A DNA stretch of 64,000 bases from Hathewaya limosa (GCF_030815255.1 NZ_JAUSWN010000010.1:45620-109619), one strand, 5' to 3'; positions 51,998-61,022 are shown, counted from the first letter of the stretch. The notes: generated by a model not told the origin, from the sequence alone. Program-made: numbers and translations.

Positions 51998-53251
51998 ATG
52001 GCTATAAAAGCACCAAAGGGAACAAAAGATTTATTACCAGCAGATTCGTATAAATGGAATTACATAGAAGACAAACTAAGAAGCATTGCAGGAACTTATG
52101 GTATTAGGGAAATAAGAACACCTATGTTTGAATCAACAGAACTTTTTGAGAGAGGTGTTGGTGAAACTACGGATGTAGTACAAAAGGAAATGTATACTTT
52201 TGAAGACAAAGGTGGAAGAAGTATAACTTTAAAACCAGAAGGAACTTCTCCAGTAGTAAGAGCATTTATAGAAAATAGTATCTATGCTGATGCACAACCA
52301 ACAAAAATGTATTATTTTGTTGATGCTTTTAGATATGAAAAAATGCAAAAAGGAAGACTTAGACAGTTCCATCAATTTGGAATAGAAGTTTTTGGATCTA
52401 AAGAAGCTTCTATTGATGCAGAAGGTATTTCACTTGCAATGCGAGCATTAAAAGAATTTGGACTTAATAATTTATCTTTAAATATAAACAGTTTAGGCTG
52501 TCCAGAATGTAGAAAAAAATTTAATGATGCACTTAAGGCATATTTAAAAGAAAATTATGAAGAACTATGTGAAACATGTAAAACAAGATTTGAAAAAAAT
52601 CCTATGAGAATCTTAGATTGTAAAGATAAAAATTGTAAAGAAATAAGTAAAAATGCACCTACAATTTTAGATTATATATGTGATGATTGTAAAGAACACT
52701 TTGAACAACTAAAAAAATATTTAGAAGTTTTAAAGATTGAATATAAAGTAGATCCGTACATAGTTAGAGGATTAGATTATTATACAAAAACAGTATTTGA
52801 GATAATAAATACAAATAATGATTTAACTATTTGTGGTGGTGGTAGATATGATGGTCTTATAGAAGAAATTGGAGGACCAAGTACTCCAGCATTTGGATTT
52901 GGAATGGGAATGGAAAGACTTTTAATTACTTTAGAAGAAGAAGGCATAGAAATACCTAAACCGAATTATATGGATTTATACGTAGCTTCAATGGGTGAAG
53001 AAGCTAATCTATTTGTATTTGGTTTTGTTAATAAATTAAGAGAAATGGGTATCAAATGTGAATGTGATCATATGAAAAAGAGTGTAAAGGCTCAAATGAA
53101 ATTTGCTAATAAGTTAGAAAGTAAATTTTCTATGGTAATTGGAGATTCAGAACTTGAAGAGAAAAAAGCTAAATTGAAAAGAATGAGTGATGGAGAACAA
53201 TTCGACGTTTCATTAGATAATATAGAGGAAATTTATAACATCATAAAATAA
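51998..53251 (+). CDS. hisS: Histidyl-tRNA synthetase
   Basis: Class II aminoacyl-tRNA synthetase of 417 residues. Motif 1 is near GIREIRTPMFESTELFERGVG, motif 2 shows YYFVDAFRYEKMQKGRLRQF with the FRYE Arg, the histidine-binding loops read RGLDYYTKTVFEI and GGGRYDGL, and motif 3 is PAFGFGMGMERLLI. The C-terminal anticodon-binding domain follows (YVASMGEEANLFVFGFVNKL). AGGTAAAATAA precedes ATG 51998. aspS lies downstream, the common Firmicutes order. Confidence 0.97.
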   Translation: MAIKAPKGTKDLLPADSYKWNYIEDKLRSIAGTYGIREIRTPMFESTELFERGVGETTDVVQKEMYTFEDKGGRSITLKPEGTSPVVRAFIENSIYADAQPTKMYYFVDAFRYEKMQKGRLRQFHQFGIEVFGSKEASIDAEGISLAMRALKEFGLNNLSLNINSLGCPECRKKFNDALKAYLKENYEELCETCKTRFEKNPMRILDCKDKNCKEISKNAPTILDYICDDCKEHFEQLKKYLEVLKIEYKVDPYIVRGLDYYTKTVFEIINTNNDLTICGGGRYDGLIEEIGGPSTPAFGFGMGMERLLITLEEEGIEIPKPNYMDLYVASMGEEANLFVFGFVNKLREMGIKCECDHMKKSVKAQMKFANKLESKFSMVIGDSELEEKKAKLKRMSDGEQFDVSLDNIEEIYNIIK

Positions 53252-53253
53252 TA

Positions 53254-53322
53254 TTCCATAATTTACAAAGTATTTTATACATATTTAGATAATATATAAA
53301 TAATTATTATGAAATTATGGAA
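53254..53322. repeat. Inverted repeat in the hisS-aspS gap
   Basis: TTCCATAATTT (53254-53264) and AAATTATGGAA (53312-53322) are a perfect 11-bp inverted repeat 47 bases apart. A TATAAT-like element follows near 53343. No T-box specifier or antiterminator is recognisable. Confidence 0.4.
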
Positions 53323-53382
53323 AAACACATAGAAAAAGTTGTATAATGTTTTATAGCTAATTATGAAAGGAAGGAATATGAC

Positions 53383-55167
53383 ATGGGAGAACAGCTTTTA
53401 GGTATAAAAAGAACCATGATGTGTGGTGAAGCTAGAGAAAATCATGTAGGTCAAAAAATGACTTTCATGGGATGGGTTCAAAGAAAAAGAAATTTAGGTT
53501 CTTTAGTTTTTGTAGACCTTAGAGATAGAACTGGTATTTTACAAGTTGTATTTGGAGAAGAAATAAGTAAAGAAGCTTTTGAAAAGGCAGATGGTGTTAA
53601 GCCAGAATACTGTATAGCAGTTACAGGAGAACTTGTTTTGAGACAATCTCCAAATGAAACTTTACCAACAGGTCTTGTGGAATTAAAAGGGGAGAGTATA
53701 AAAATTTTATCTGAATCAGAGACACCTCCGATTTACATAAAAGAAAATCTAGATGCAGCTGAAAATGTAAGATTAAAATATAGATATTTAGATCTTAGAA
53801 GACCGGATATGCAAAGAAATCTTATACTAAGACATAAAACTACTAAAATAGTTAGAGATTATTTAGATGACAATGGATTCCTAGAAATGGAGACTCCAAT
53901 GCTTACAAAGAGTACTCCAGAAGGGGCTAGAGATTATTTAGTTCCAAGTAGAAATTTTAAAGGTAAGTTTTATGCATTACCTCAATCACCTCAAATATTT
54001 AAACAATTATTAATGGTATCTGGATATGATAGATATTTCCAAATTGTTAAATGTTTTAGAGATGAAGATTTAAGAGCAAATAGACAACCTGAATTTACTC
54101 AAATAGATTTAGAAATGTCTTTTGTTGAAGAAAATGATGTAATGAGTGTAAATGAAGGATTAATTAAGAGAGTATTTAAAGAAATTTTAAATCATGATGT
54201 TCAGTTACCAATTCCAAGAATGCCATATCAAGAAGCTATGGATAGATTTGGTTCAGATAAACCTGATTTAAGATTTGGAATAGAAATTAAAAACTTAACA
54301 GAAACAGTTGTTAATTCTGAATTTGCTGTATTTAAAAATGCCATTACAAGTGGCGGTTCAGTAAGATGTGTAGTGGCACCAGGTTGTGCAACTATGGGAA
54401 GAAAACAAATTGATAAGTTAGGTGAGTTTGTAAAAACTTATAAGGCAAAAGGTCTTGCATGGATAGCTATAAAAGAAGATGAAATTAAGTCACCAATAGC
54501 TAAATTCTTTAGTGAAGATGAATTAAATAAAATTATAGAAGCATCAGAAGCTAAAGTTGGAGATTTAATTTTAATTGTAGCTGATAAAGATGATGTTGTA
54601 TTCCAATCATTAGGAGCTTTAAGATTAGAGTTAGCTAAACAATTGGAACTATTAAAAGATAATAAAGAATTTAAATTTGTATGGATTACAGATTTTCCAC
54701 TACTTGAGTATGATGAAGAAGAAGATAGATATGTGGCTAAACATCATCCGTTTACAATGCCAAAAGATGAAGATCTACAATACCTAGAAAGTGATCCAGG
54801 TAAAGTAAGAGCTAAGGCTTATGACATAGTATTAAATGGAGAAGAAATAGGTGGAGGAAGTATAAGAATTCATGACACAAATATTCAAGAAAGAATGTTT
54901 AAAGCTCTTGGATTTACACAAGAAAGTGCATGGGAAAGATTTGGATTCTTATTAGAGGCATTCAAGTTTGGTCCACCACCACATGGCGGAATGGCATATG
55001 GATTAGATAGATTAATAATGTTCCTTGCAAATACAGATAATATTAAGGATGTTATAGCATTCCCTAAAAATCAAAATGCATATTGTCCAATGTCTGAAGC
55101 ACCTAATGTTGTTGATGAAAAACAATTAAAAGAATTAGGAATTGCAGTAGATAAAGAAGAAAAATAA
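53383..55167 (+). CDS. aspS: Aspartyl-tRNA synthetase (bacterial type)
   Basis: Class II synthetase of 594 residues. It has the N-terminal OB anticodon-binding domain (MTFMGWVQRKRNLGSLVFVD), motif 1 (FLEMETPMLTKSTPEGARDYL), motif 2 (FQIVKCFRDEDLRANRQPEF), the bacterial GAD insertion domain (about residues 290-410) and motif 3 (GMAYGLDRLIMFL). The size and the insertion show the bacterial AspRS type. Ribosome binding site AAGGAAGG. A bidirectional terminator follows. Confidence 0.97.
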   Translation: MGEQLLGIKRTMMCGEARENHVGQKMTFMGWVQRKRNLGSLVFVDLRDRTGILQVVFGEEISKEAFEKADGVKPEYCIAVTGELVLRQSPNETLPTGLVELKGESIKILSESETPPIYIKENLDAAENVRLKYRYLDLRRPDMQRNLILRHKTTKIVRDYLDDNGFLEMETPMLTKSTPEGARDYLVPSRNFKGKFYALPQSPQIFKQLLMVSGYDRYFQIVKCFRDEDLRANRQPEFTQIDLEMSFVEENDVMSVNEGLIKRVFKEILNHDVQLPIPRMPYQEAMDRFGSDKPDLRFGIEIKNLTETVVNSEFAVFKNAITSGGSVRCVVAPGCATMGRKQIDKLGEFVKTYKAKGLAWIAIKEDEIKSPIAKFFSEDELNKIIEASEAKVGDLILIVADKDDVVFQSLGALRLELAKQLELLKDNKEFKFVWITDFPLLEYDEEEDRYVAKHHPFTMPKDEDLQYLESDPGKVRAKAYDIVLNGEEIGGGSIRIHDTNIQERMFKALGFTQESAWERFGFLLEAFKFGPPPHGGMAYGLDRLIMFLANTDNIKDVIAFPKNQNAYCPMSEAPNVVDEKQLKELGIAVDKEEK

Positions 55168-55173
55168 ATTAAT

Positions 55174-55208
55174 AAAAAAATGAGCTTATTTAATAAGCTC
55201 ATTTTTTT
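55174..55208 (+). terminator. Bidirectional terminator between aspS and abrB
   Basis: AAAAAAATGAGCTTATT pairs with AATAAGCTCATTTTTTT around a tiny loop; A and T runs flank both sides, so it serves both convergent genes. Confidence 0.92.
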
Positions 55209-55211
55209 ATT

Positions 55212-55454
55212 TTAGTCATTCTTTAATTCAGATAGACAATTTTGGCAGATATTTTTACCTTTATAGTTTATAACGTCTCTAGCATTTCCGCAGAAAATAC
55301 AAGATGGATTATATTTCTTTAATATGATATGTTCACCTTCAACAAAAATTTCTAATGAATCTTTAATTTCAATATCTAAAGTTCTTCTTAATTCAATCGG
55401 AATTACAATTCTTCCTAGTTCATCAATTTTTCTAACTATACCTGTTGATTTCAT
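55212..55454 (-). CDS. abrB: AbrB family transition-state regulator with Cys-rich C-terminus
   Basis: An 80-residue DNA-binding protein. The N-terminal swapped-hairpin domain (MKSTGIVRKIDELGRIVIPI, then ELRRTLDIEIKDSLEIFVEG) is almost that of Bacillus AbrB. The C-terminus instead holds two CxxC pairs, CIFC and CQNC, 15-20 residues apart, which look like a small zinc-binding knuckle. AbrB represses stationary-phase and sporulation genes during growth. I choose ATG 55454, eight bases after AGGAGG; an in-frame TTG at 55460 is too close to that site. A strong promoter and a Spo0A-box-like site lie upstream. Confidence 0.93.
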   Translation of the reverse strand: MKSTGIVRKIDELGRIVIPIELRRTLDIEIKDSLEIFVEGEHIILKKYNPSCIFCGNARDVINYKGKNICQNCLSELKND

Positions 55455-55474
55455 TTGCAAAACCTCCTACAAAG

Positions 55475-55481
55475 TTCGACT
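55475..55481 (-). promoter_or_regulatory. Spo0A-box-like site in the abrB leader
   Basis: AGTCGAA on the minus strand differs from the 0A box TGTCGAA by one base. It lies shortly downstream of the predicted transcription start, the same relative place as in Bacillus subtilis abrB, where Spo0A-P represses. Confidence 0.35.
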
Positions 55482-55493
55482 ATTTGTGACTAA

Positions 55494-55522
55494 ATCATAG
55501 CATTTATAACATTAAAAGTCAA
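55494..55522 (-). promoter_or_regulatory. SigA promoter of abrB
   Basis: On the minus strand TTGACT (55522-55517), 17 bases, TATGAT (55499-55494) with an extended TGC ahead of it. This is one of the best promoters in the window. Confidence 0.75.
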
Positions 55523-55749
55523 TATGTTTAAAATAAAAAACTATATTTTATGTTTGAAAATAGAAATTTTGGCAATTATAATTGAAAACAAAACATAAAT
55601 TGTAAAAAGTTAAAAACAAAAATAAAATGAGATGAAAAATGAAAGTTAGTATAAAATTAAGATAAATTTAAGGTTTAAATAAACAATTTATAAAGAAAAA
55701 ATGGTAATATAATAAATATGATATAATGGTTATGGAAAGGAGGAATGAA

Positions 55750-56268
55750 ATGGAAAGAATTAAATCAACTATACCAAATATGTTTACCTTAGGAAATTTA
55801 TCTTGTGGAATAATTTCTTTACTTATGACATGTGAAGGAAATTATAAGTTGGCATCATTATTTGTTATATTAGCAGCACTTTTAGACAGGTATGATGGTA
55901 GAGTTGCTAGAGCATTAAAAGTTTCAAGTGATATTGGAAAGGAATTAGATTCTCTTTCAGACTTAATTTCTTTTGGTGTTGCACCAGCTTTACTAGTGTT
56001 TATGATGAATAATATGTCAGATTTGAAGATACTAGGATATGCTACACTAATAATTTTTCCTGTTGCAGGGGCATATAGATTGGCAAGATATAATATTTCA
56101 TCGTTTTCAGGTGTATTTTCTGGTATACCTATAACTTGTGCAGGAATATTATTATCAATTTATTGTTTATTAAATATGAATACAATTATAAGTGTAAAAT
56201 TAACTATATTAATCGTATTTGGATTATCATATCTTATGGTTAGTAACATTCAATTTAAGAAAAGATAA
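55750..56268 (+). CDS. pssA: CDP-diacylglycerol-serine O-phosphatidyltransferase
   Basis: Makes phosphatidylserine from CDP-diacylglycerol and serine in the membrane. The roughly 172-residue protein opens with IPNMFTLGNLSCGIISLLM and contains the CDP-alcohol phosphotransferase signature D-G-x2-A-R-x8-G-x3-D-x3-D in YDGRVARALKVSSDIGKELD and SLSD. Several membrane helices follow. I choose ATG 55750, five bases after AAAGGAGG; in-frame ATGs at 55726 and 55732 lie before that site. No psd gene is adjacent. Confidence 0.93.
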   Translation: MERIKSTIPNMFTLGNLSCGIISLLMTCEGNYKLASLFVILAALLDRYDGRVARALKVSSDIGKELDSLSDLISFGVAPALLVFMMNNMSDLKILGYATLIIFPVAGAYRLARYNISSFSGVFSGIPITCAGILLSIYCLLNMNTIISVKLTILIVFGLSYLMVSNIQFKKR

Positions 56269-56341
56269 GATTAAAGAAAATAAATAACTTATATTATAAA
56301 ATATATAATTATAATTTTTAATTTAATAAGAGTTATAAAGA

Positions 56342-56371
56342 AAAACAGCCTTTATTTATTTGGCTGTTTTT
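56342..56371 (-). terminator. Terminator of the yjjP-yjjB-like operon
   Basis: AAACAGCC and GGCTGTTT pair around an A/T-rich loop that includes the stop codon of the minus-strand gene; A and T runs flank the stem so it may act in both directions. Confidence 0.8.
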
Positions 56372-56844
56372 TTAGTAGAATTAATTTTATTAGTTATGGC
56401 ATAACGTAAAATTTTTTTCTGTTTTAATATTCTAGCTATAGTAGAAACTAAAATAATACCAATAGCAATAGAACCAGCATCATAAAGAGTTTTTAGTCCT
56501 AAATGTACTGCCTTAAATATATCTCCTTGAACTGTAGCAAAGGTAGTATAATACATTCCACTTCCAGGTACTAAAGGAATCATAGCAGCTATAACAAATA
56601 CAGTTACAGGTTGTTTTAATACTCTAGCCATAATTTCTGAATAAATACTAATACCTAATGTGGCTAAAAAAATAGAAGTATTTGATGAAGTTAAATTATA
56701 AATTAAAAAGAATTTATAAATGAACCAGCCTAAAGCACCACCAATGGAAGAGGCTACTAAGTTTTTACCACGTATATTAAATAACACAGCAAAACCCAAG
56801 GAACCTAAAAATGAATAAAAAATTTCAAACAAAAGTTGTTTCAT
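56356..56844 (-). CDS. Threonine/serine exporter family, YjjB-like half (ThrE_2)
   Basis: A 162-residue membrane protein with four to five hydrophobic segments: FYSFLGSLGFAVLFNIRGKN, GGALGWFIYKFFLIY, TVFVIAAMIPLVPGSGMYYT and a late GSIAIGIILVSTIARIL. PLVPGSGMYYT is the hallmark of the ThrE C-terminal half. I choose ATG 56844 with GGAGGG eight bases upstream, two bases after the stop of the partner gene. Together the two halves equal one ThrE exporter for small amino or organic acids (YjjPB exports succinate in E. coli). Confidence 0.88.
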   Translation of the reverse strand: MKQLLFEIFYSFLGSLGFAVLFNIRGKNLVASSIGGALGWFIYKFFLIYNLTSSNTSIFLATLGISIYSEIMARVLKQPVTVFVIAAMIPLVPGSGMYYTTFATVQGDIFKAVHLGLKTLYDAGSIAIGIILVSTIARILKQKKILRYAITNKINSTKKTAK

Positions 56845-56846
56845 AT

Positions 56847-57629
56847 CTAAATCCCTCCAAATAGTGTTAACCATATATTAAAGCTAAAGCCCGTACCAAT
56901 TGCGATAGCAATAGCCGCCAAAAAAGCCTCTATAGTTCTAGAAATTCCCGATACTAAGTCTCCAGCAATTATATCTCTTATAGCATTGGTAATAGTAATA
57001 CCAGGAAGTAGAAGCATTATAGAGCCTATAACAATGGCATCTTGATTAATTCCTAATCTTAACTTAATAGAGAGCAAGGCTAGTAAAGATGCTAAACAAC
57101 CTGAAGATATATTTACAAAAAAACCGTTAACTTCAAGTTTGTTCAAATATATAGAAAAATAATTTAGAATAAACCCTATAACAAAGGTTACTAAAAAATC
57201 TCTTAGTCCACCTCCAAATAATGAACAGAAGGCACTAGATGCTAAAGCAGTAAAAAAAGATGTAGTTTTATTATCGTATTTAGGCGTACAATCAATTGAA
57301 TCTAATAACTTATTTATTTTAGAAATAGGTGTTTTTTCACTAGCTATTTTTCGTGATAAATCATTAACTAAAGAAACCTTAGTTAGGTCTACAGTTCTAG
57401 AATGTATTCTCTTAACAAGAGAAATAGTTTCATTATTGTCATTTGTAATGGAAATCATTATACCGGTAGGTGTAACGAAACTTTCGGTTTTAGGGTAATT
57501 GTATGTAGTACACATTATACAGATCATTTGTTCTACCCTATAGGTTTCACCGCCATTTTCTAACATTAGTTGTCCCATTCTACAAGCTACCTTAATAAGT
57601 TCACTAATTTCTTTTTTATTTTTATCCAT
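56847..57629 (-). CDS. Threonine/serine exporter family, YjjP-like half (ThrE_1)
   Basis: A 260-residue protein. The cytoplasmic N-terminus shows VACRMGQLMLENGGETYRVE, the family E-N-G-x-E-x2-R-x-E signature, and TESFVTPTGIMIS; the C-terminal half has about five membrane helices with LLLPGITITNAIRDI, GDLVSGISRTIEA. I choose ATG 57629, seven bases after AGGAGG; the frame is open upstream to 57689 but lies before that site. It is the first gene of the pair with the YjjB-like half and forms the exporter with it. Confidence 0.88.
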   Translation of the reverse strand: MDKNKKEISELIKVACRMGQLMLENGGETYRVEQMICIMCTTYNYPKTESFVTPTGIMISITNDNNETISLVKRIHSRTVDLTKVSLVNDLSRKIASEKTPISKINKLLDSIDCTPKYDNKTTSFFTALASSAFCSLFGGGLRDFLVTFVIGFILNYFSIYLNKLEVNGFFVNISSGCLASLLALLSIKLRLGINQDAIVIGSIMLLLPGITITNAIRDIIAGDLVSGISRTIEAFLAAIAIAIGTGFSFNIWLTLFGGI

Positions 57630-57751
57630 AAAGTAACCTCCTCTCCACATTATAAATATTATAATATATATTAACAAATAAGAAAGCATAAATCTATAAT
57701 TATTTATTAATTATTATAAATTTACATATTACATTAAAACATAGGAGAGAT

Positions 57752-57796
57752 ATTAAAAATAGGAGATTTATTAAAAAAATCTCCTATTTTTAATAA
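57752..57796 (-). terminator. Terminator of the BtuF-like gene
   Basis: ATTAAAAATAGGAGATTT pairs with the arm ending at about 57794 around a short A/T loop. It lies just past the minus-strand stop codon at 57801 and may also stop transcripts from the other side. Confidence 0.8.
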
Positions 57797-57800
57797 ATTA

Positions 57801-58760
57801 TTATTTGAAAATTTCAGGATGAATTATTTTTGCAAGTTCCTCAATACCTTTACTTAATCTAGGTCCAGGTATTTCTAATAAATTATTATCTATTTCATAA
57901 ATATTTCCATCTTTAACTGCTCTTAATGAACTATATCCAGATGTGTTTGTAAAACCTTTTTTCATTTCAGAATATCTAGGTAGAATAATTATATCAGGGT
58001 TAGATATTATAAGTCGTTCTTTAGTAAATTTCCAACCTTTTGCATCATTAGCTATGTTATCTCCACCTGCAAGTTGTAGTAATTCACCTAAAAATGTATC
58101 ACCAGTACTTGTATAATCTCCACCTTGACCGTAAGAAATTACATAATATACTTTTGGTCTTTTGGGAGAAGTTACTTTAGATTTAACTTCTTCTACTTTA
58201 TTTTTTATAGTATCATTTATTTTCTTTGCTTGATTTTGGGCATGTAAAATATCCCCTAAGGTTGTTATATTATCATATATTGCATTAAAACTTAAATTAT
58301 TATTATCTAATACATAAAATACTTTGATTTTAGCAGCTTTAAGTTTTTTTATGATATCTGAATTAGTTAGAGATGTTACAAATACTATGTCAGGTTGAAG
58401 TGCTATAATTTTTTCAACACTGGGAATATCAATTTTACCTACGGAAGGGATATTTTTAGTTTGTTCTGGATAAGTACAATAATCTGTTCTACCAACAAGT
58501 AAATTTCCCTTACCTAATGCAAAAATCGTTTCAGTAGTACTTGGAACTAAAGAAACAATTTTTTTTGGTTCAGATTCTAAAATAACCTCATTTTTTATAT
58601 TATCTATAATTTTTTTTGGATAATTTACAACGTTTTCTTTTAATTCATTACCATTGTTTTTTATCTCTTTATTATTGTGAGTATTATTACTACAGGAGCA
58701 TAGTGTAAAAAATAATGTAAGGCAAAGAAAAATATACAAGTATTTAAAAGATCTTTTCAT
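57801..58760 (-). CDS. BtuF/FecB-type substrate-binding lipoprotein
   Basis: A 319-residue extracytoplasmic binding protein. The signal sequence ends in FFTLCSC, a lipobox with the lipidated Cys about residue 22. A polar Asn/Lys-rich linker precedes a class III (helical backbone) binding fold: KKIVSLVPSTTETIFALGKG, the loop GRTDYCTYPEQ, KIIALQPDIVFVTS, and GDNIANDAKGWKFTKERL. SLVPSTTET and TDYCTYP resemble cobalamin-binding BtuF more than siderophore binders. No permease or ATPase gene is adjacent, so its transporter partner must be elsewhere. Confidence 0.85.
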   Translation of the reverse strand: MKRSFKYLYIFLCLTLFFTLCSCSNNTHNNKEIKNNGNELKENVVNYPKKIIDNIKNEVILESEPKKIVSLVPSTTETIFALGKGNLLVGRTDYCTYPEQTKNIPSVGKIDIPSVEKIIALQPDIVFVTSLTNSDIIKKLKAAKIKVFYVLDNNNLSFNAIYDNITTLGDILHAQNQAKKINDTIKNKVEEVKSKVTSPKRPKVYYVISYGQGGDYTSTGDTFLGELLQLAGGDNIANDAKGWKFTKERLIISNPDIIILPRYSEMKKGFTNTSGYSSLRAVKDGNIYEIDNNLLEIPGPRLSKGIEELAKIIHPEIFK

Positions 58761-58794
58761 TAGTTTTCAAATCCCTTCTGTAATGTATTATAAT

Positions 58795-58837
58795 AAATGG
58801 TATACAGATAATATTATTTATTATTTGTATACCATTT
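58795..58837 (-). terminator. Hairpin between glutamine synthetase and BtuF-like genes
   Basis: AAATGGTATACA (58795-58806) and TGTATACCATTT (58826-58837) are a perfect 12-bp inverted repeat, four bases past the minus-strand stop of the glutamine synthetase gene. The tail ATTTATTATAATA is only moderately T-rich. Confidence 0.6.
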
Positions 58838-58840
58838 ATA

Positions 58841-60739
58841 CTAAAGGTCTATAAGATTTTTTAAATATGAATTATAAAGTGTACGAAGAGTATCCATTTT
58901 TTGTTCAACCTCTATTTGTAAAATAGAAACAGTTTCCAAATCTCGATTTTGTATTGCTTTAGTTATTCTAGTAAATAAACTTTCATTGGAATAAGAATCT
59001 TTTCTTAAATAATGTCTTAAATAATTAACCTTTTGGAAGTTTGCAACATCTAAATCTAAAGCTTTATCTAAAGAATGAACGCATTTGTAAGATCTAATTT
59101 CTTCAGAGTAATCATGTAAAATTCTTGCTTGGATTTCAGTTAACCATCTTTGTTCTGTACCTAATTTGAAACTATGAATTATTTTTTCATTAAACACATT
59201 ACCCTGTTTTAAGAACTTAGTTTTTTCTTCATCATCTAAAGATTTAATGTTTTCATATACAGTTTTTGGTGCATGACCAAAATATGAATTTCTTTCTTCT
59301 TCAGAATAATCCTCAAACACATTTTTTTCGCTTCTATATGCCCTAGAATCTTCAAGATAGTTAGCATTTTCACCTGGGGACTTAGAAAGTTCTTTTAATA
59401 ATTCATCCTCAGTTTTATTATTGTTTATGGCATATAGAATTCCTTCCATCATTGCCAAATAAACAGTAGATACAGTTAAGTATGTATTTGTATGAGGATT
59501 TGGAGAACGGAGTTCAAATCTTGTAGCGTATGGGTTTTTTAAATCTCTAATAAGAGCTATTAATATAGTTCTGTTTCTAGAAGGAGCCTCTACTGAATGT
59601 CCTAAGGATGTAACTATACAAACAGGGGCTTCAAATCCTGGTTTTAATCTTTTAAGAGAATCATTAGTAGAAGAAACAAAAGGATTTATTCCCTCATAAT
59701 TTTTTAAAATACCCATTAGTCCAGAATAACCTAATCTACTTAAAAAATGTTCTTTTGTAGCAGTAAATAAGTTTATTTTTTTGCCGTTTTTAAGTTTCAA
59801 AGCAACACCAACATGAACATGTTTTCCGCTACCAGCTACGTCATTTACGGGTTTAGCAAGGAAGGTTACATCTAAGCCGTTTTGTCTAAATGTTTCTTTA
59901 ACAAGATTTCTTATAAATATTTCATTGTCACAAGCTTGTATTGCATCAGAGTATTTCCAATCAATTTCTAATTGTTCCATTACATGAGTTAGAGTACCTG
60001 ATTTTTCAAGAGTAGCTTTTACTCCACCAACTTCCTTATGCCCCATTTCAGGTTCAAAGCCATAATCCTCCATTTTGATAAGACATTGCTCAAGGGAAGT
60101 TCTAACAACTCCTTTAGTACGTTTCCAATATTGCTCTTTTAAAACTTGTGATGTAGTTAATTCTTCAATATGAGTTTTATCATTAGGTGTTTTAACCCAG
60201 AATTCAAGTTCTGTGGCTACAGTAAAGTTTACGTCTAATATATCATCAAAAGTTATATTATAATCTTTGCAAAGAGCTGAATGTTCTTTAAATAAACCTA
60301 GTAAAGTTTCTTTAAAATAGGTAATGGAATTTTTAAGTATGTACCTTGAATCAACAGGTTTATTATCATGGAATAAAAAACAAGGGATTTTTAAGGTACC
60401 TATTGGTAGATTAAGAAGCGGATCTATGTTTTCATAATTGTAGTCTATAAACCAATTACAATCTAAATCAGCGATCATATCTAATTTTGCATTATTTAAG
60501 GTAGCTATTCCAGGCAAAACAACAGAGGAACCGTCAGTTTGAACAGCATTTCCATATAAAAAAGTATCTATGTCTTCTAGAAACAATTTAACTGGAATTC
60601 TTTCGTCTGTATCGTTACCGGATAAATCTACTCCCATGAATGAAACGAATTTAATTTCTTTATGAGAGGATAAGATTTCTTGTAATTTTTCTGGTATATG
60701 ATCTTCTTTAGATATAGTATAAATTAAATTTTTTAGCAT
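58841..60739 (-). CDS. glnA: Glutamine synthetase, long clostridial type
   Basis: Joins ammonia and glutamate to glutamine with ATP. At 632 residues it is much longer than GSI (about 440) and shorter than GSIII (about 700). The catalytic domain shows ATELEFWVKT (metal Glu), EPEMGHKEVGGVKATLE, the ATP/glutamate loop NDVAGSGKHVHVG and RFELRSPNPHTNTY (arginine and metal Glu region). About 190 extra C-terminal residues are mostly helical (ending QIEVEQKMDTLRTLYNSYLK). AAGGAGG precedes the ATG. A promoter and a 12-bp palindrome lie upstream. Regulation by nitrogen is likely but not visible. Confidence 0.9.
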   Translation of the reverse strand: MLKNLIYTISKEDHIPEKLQEILSSHKEIKFVSFMGVDLSGNDTDERIPVKLFLEDIDTFLYGNAVQTDGSSVVLPGIATLNNAKLDMIADLDCNWFIDYNYENIDPLLNLPIGTLKIPCFLFHDNKPVDSRYILKNSITYFKETLLGLFKEHSALCKDYNITFDDILDVNFTVATELEFWVKTPNDKTHIEELTTSQVLKEQYWKRTKGVVRTSLEQCLIKMEDYGFEPEMGHKEVGGVKATLEKSGTLTHVMEQLEIDWKYSDAIQACDNEIFIRNLVKETFRQNGLDVTFLAKPVNDVAGSGKHVHVGVALKLKNGKKINLFTATKEHFLSRLGYSGLMGILKNYEGINPFVSSTNDSLKRLKPGFEAPVCIVTSLGHSVEAPSRNRTILIALIRDLKNPYATRFELRSPNPHTNTYLTVSTVYLAMMEGILYAINNNKTEDELLKELSKSPGENANYLEDSRAYRSEKNVFEDYSEEERNSYFGHAPKTVYENIKSLDDEEKTKFLKQGNVFNEKIIHSFKLGTEQRWLTEIQARILHDYSEEIRSYKCVHSLDKALDLDVANFQKVNYLRHYLRKDSYSNESLFTRITKAIQNRDLETVSILQIEVEQKMDTLRTLYNSYLKNLIDL

Positions 60740-60809
60740 GGTTAATCCTCCTTTTTTTATACAATAAGATATTATATTTATAATATTTTGTTAAATATAT
60801 ATTAGAATT

Positions 60810-60821
60810 AAGTATATACTT
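60810..60821. promoter_or_regulatory. Palindrome upstream of the glutamine synthetase gene
   Basis: AAGTATATACTT is a perfect 12-bp palindrome between the predicted minus-strand promoter and the start codon; a possible repressor site. Confidence 0.35.
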
Positions 60822-60835
60822 ATAAAATAAATTAA

Positions 60836-60864
60836 AGTTTAGTATAGTTTGTTGAAAAAGTCAA
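60836..60864 (-). promoter_or_regulatory. Candidate promoter of the glutamine synthetase gene
   Basis: On the minus strand TTGACT (60864-60859), 17 bases, TAAACT (60841-60836). Confidence 0.4.
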
Positions 60865-61022
60865 TAATTTAAAACACATAAATAAAAATTTTGCAGAAAA
60901 ATGACAGATTAATAATATGTTTTTTTATTTTCAGTTTTTTATAAAATTTTAGTGTATTTTTACTAAAAAAATATTATTATAGAATAGGCGGGTAAATTTG
61001 ATTAAAATTATGAGGTGATAAT

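Noticed and set aside
53252..53382. T-box riboswitch before aspS
   Set aside because: No conserved T-box sequence or terminator/antiterminator pair is visible.
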